Below, in pieces: positions 63,006 to 64,000 of a stretch of DNA of 64,000 bases. Position 1 is the first letter of the stretch. Each line of letters opens with the position of its first letter. The DNA is from an uncultured Thiotrichaceae bacterium (GTDB taxonomy: Bacteria > Pseudomonadota > Gammaproteobacteria > Thiotrichales > Thiotrichaceae). The stretch spans positions 54,883 to 118,882 of the forward strand of contig CALAMO010000028.1 of NCBI GenBank assembly GCA_937925855.1, given 5' to 3'. The position numbers and the translations under genes were made by a program. Below the pieces are notes generated by a model. It worked only from the letters and a program-made list of their open reading frames with translations. It did not search any database and was not told the origin of the DNA.

Positions 63006-64000
63006 TCACTGCGTCAACCGATCCGCAATCAACGAAATCATCTCAAACATCAGCGCATTCGCCACCAGCGAAGTCTGCTTATTCGGTGAATCCTTAGTCG
63101 GCATCAGACACACCACATCGCCCCCAATAATATTCAGCCCCTTCACCGAACGCAGCATCTTCATGGTTTCATTGATCTTCAGCCCCTCAACCCCGGCCTC
63201 AATATTAGCCACGCCGGGCGCAACCGTCGGATCGAGGCAATCCAGATCAAAGGTGATATAAACCGGCGTATCGCCCAGCCGCTCTCGAATAATCTCAATC
63301 GTCGCGTCGGTACCAATCTCGGCGTAGCGATCCATATCAACGACTTCATAGCCCAGATCGTAACTCGGCTCCAGCCAATCCAGCGTGCGTGGATTACCGC
63401 GAATCCCAATTTGCACGCTGGTATGTGGGTTGACATGGCCATCACGCACCAAATAACTGGCCCAGTGTGCTGCTGATTTTTTCGCGCCGAGAAAATGTTC
63501 GATATGATGAAACGCATCGGTGTGTGCATCAAAATGTAACAGGCTTACCTTCTCGCCTCCGGTCAGATTCGCATCTTTACCCGCAATGGCCTGCAAAATT
63601 CCACCGGTAACCGAATGATCACCCCCAATCGACACCGGACGCGCACCCGCTGCATCAATGCGTTTGTAGAAATCGGTGATACGCTCGATACACATCTCAT
63701 TGTGATTCGCTTCCGGCAGCGCCACATCGCCGAGGTCATTAATCCGGCACTGTTTCCACGGATCAACGCCAAACGCTTTATGCGCCCGTCGCCCCAGCGC
63801 GGAAATATCACGCACCGCCCTTGGCCCCATGTGCTGATCACGTTCGGTGGTGCCGTTACCGGTACTGTGCGGTACGCCGACCAGCGCAATGTCGCAGTTC
63901 TTCGGCTCGGGGTCAGCCGGACAGCGAAATAAGGTCGGTATACCCCACCAATACAAGCCATTCAGCATGGCATCGAGCTTTTCCTGTGTACCCTGGTCGT
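63006..64000 (-). CDS. Arginase/agmatinase-family ureohydrolase (start outside window)
   Basis: Open to the right edge: codons upstream of the first internal ATG (63968) read QEKLDA and stay in frame, so the true start may be beyond 64000. The metal-binding set of the family is present: SIGGDHSVTGG, HFDAHTDAFHH and ITFDLDCLDPTVAPG. YWWGIPTLFRCPADPEPKNCDIALVGVPHSTGNG is the usual beginning. Agmatinase, guanidinobutyrase or guanidine hydrolase are all possible. Its proximity to a polyamine-type importer 20 kb away is not strong evidence. The 88 bases before it carry no gene. Confidence 0.85.
   Translation of the reverse strand, partial: DQGTQEKLDAMLNGLYWWGIPTLFRCPADPEPKNCDIALVGVPHSTGNGTTERDQHMGPRAVRDISALGRRAHKAFGVDPWKQCRINDLGDVALPEANHNEMCIERITDFYKRIDAAGARPVSIGGDHSVTGGILQAIAGKDANLTGGEKVSLLHFDAHTDAFHHIEHFLGAKKSAAHWASYLVRDGHVNPHTSVQIGIRGNPRTLDWLEPSYDLGYEVVDMDRYAEIGTDATIEIIRERLGDTPVYITFDLDCLDPTVAPGVANIEAGVEGLKINETMKMLRSVKGLNIIGGDVVCLMPTKDSPNKQTSLVANALMFEMISLIADRLTQ

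Noticed and set aside
1-64000. CRISPR arrays, insertion sequences, prophage or integron parts
   Set aside because: No array-like repeats, transposase, integrase or terminal repeats were seen on either strand.

Overview
The window comes from a Gram-negative gammaproteobacterium of roughly 50% GC. It carries a type II secretion system, an LPS inner-core/Kdo locus and lipoproteins. It also carries a DsrN-like amidase next to a cysteine-less IscA homologue that looks like DsrR. That pair is a hallmark of sulfur oxidisers using the reverse Dsr pathway, so a Thiotrichales-like (Leucothrix/Thiothrix-type) sulfur oxidiser is the best guess. No rRNA, tRNA, CRISPR array, insertion sequence or prophage was seen, and no gene-free stretch exceeds 300 bases.

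Layout. 1-4.4 kb (minus): type II secretion operon gspE-F-G-H-I, running off the left edge. 4.6-6.6 kb (minus): an exported SGNH-type esterase and an MltB-like lytic transglycosylase. 6.7-13.4 kb (plus): a DUF2520 Rossmann protein, then a 1390-residue triheme lipoprotein, a small outer-membrane barrel and a DUF1461/Lit-like membrane protein. 13.4-15.1 kb (minus): YadGH-type ABC exporter. 15.2-17.5 kb: a phytanoyl-CoA dioxygenase-like protein, a periplasmic coiled-coil protein and SlyD. 17.5-34.5 kb: LPS locus with lpxL, waaF, waaG, GT90, a glycosidase-like protein, an InaA-type kinase, a TMEM189/CarF-like lipid desaturase, a minus-strand trio (two glycosyltransferases and a methyltransferase), then waaE-like, waaC, gmhA, hldE, hldD, gmhB and waaA. 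34.6-38.4 kb: monohaem lipoprotein plus [2Fe-2S] ferredoxin, DUF2157/GDYXXLXY pair, small proteins, AlkB. 38.5-43.3 kb (minus): a polyamine-type ABC importer with a terminator between the binding-protein gene and the permease genes. 43.5-46.7 kb: ispG, a glycine-zipper lipoprotein and a VWA protein. 46.9-50.7 kb (minus): dsrN-dsrR-histidine kinase-response regulator. 51-53.7 kb (plus): GT39/GtrA/GT2 lipid-linked sugar module. 53.9-55.7 kb: a two-nuclease fusion. 55.8-59.5 kb: degP facing an OmpR-type two-component operon. 59.6-64 kb: an SRPBCC protein, an AttH/CrtC-like lipoprotein, a DUF3080 lipoprotein and an arginase-family hydrolase cut by the right edge.

How the genes work together. gmhA, hldE, gmhB and hldD build ADP-L-glycero-D-manno-heptose. 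WaaA adds Kdo to lipid A, WaaC and WaaF add heptoses, and WaaG, GT90, WaaE-like and the kinase decorate the core. LpxL finishes lipid A acylation. dsrN and dsrR presumably serve a dsrAB locus elsewhere, and the kinase/regulator pair downstream is a candidate regulator of sulfur oxidation. The most unusual module is the triheme lipoprotein/barrel/Lit-like trio at 7.8-13.4 kb. All functions are read from motifs and family resemblance; no database search was run.
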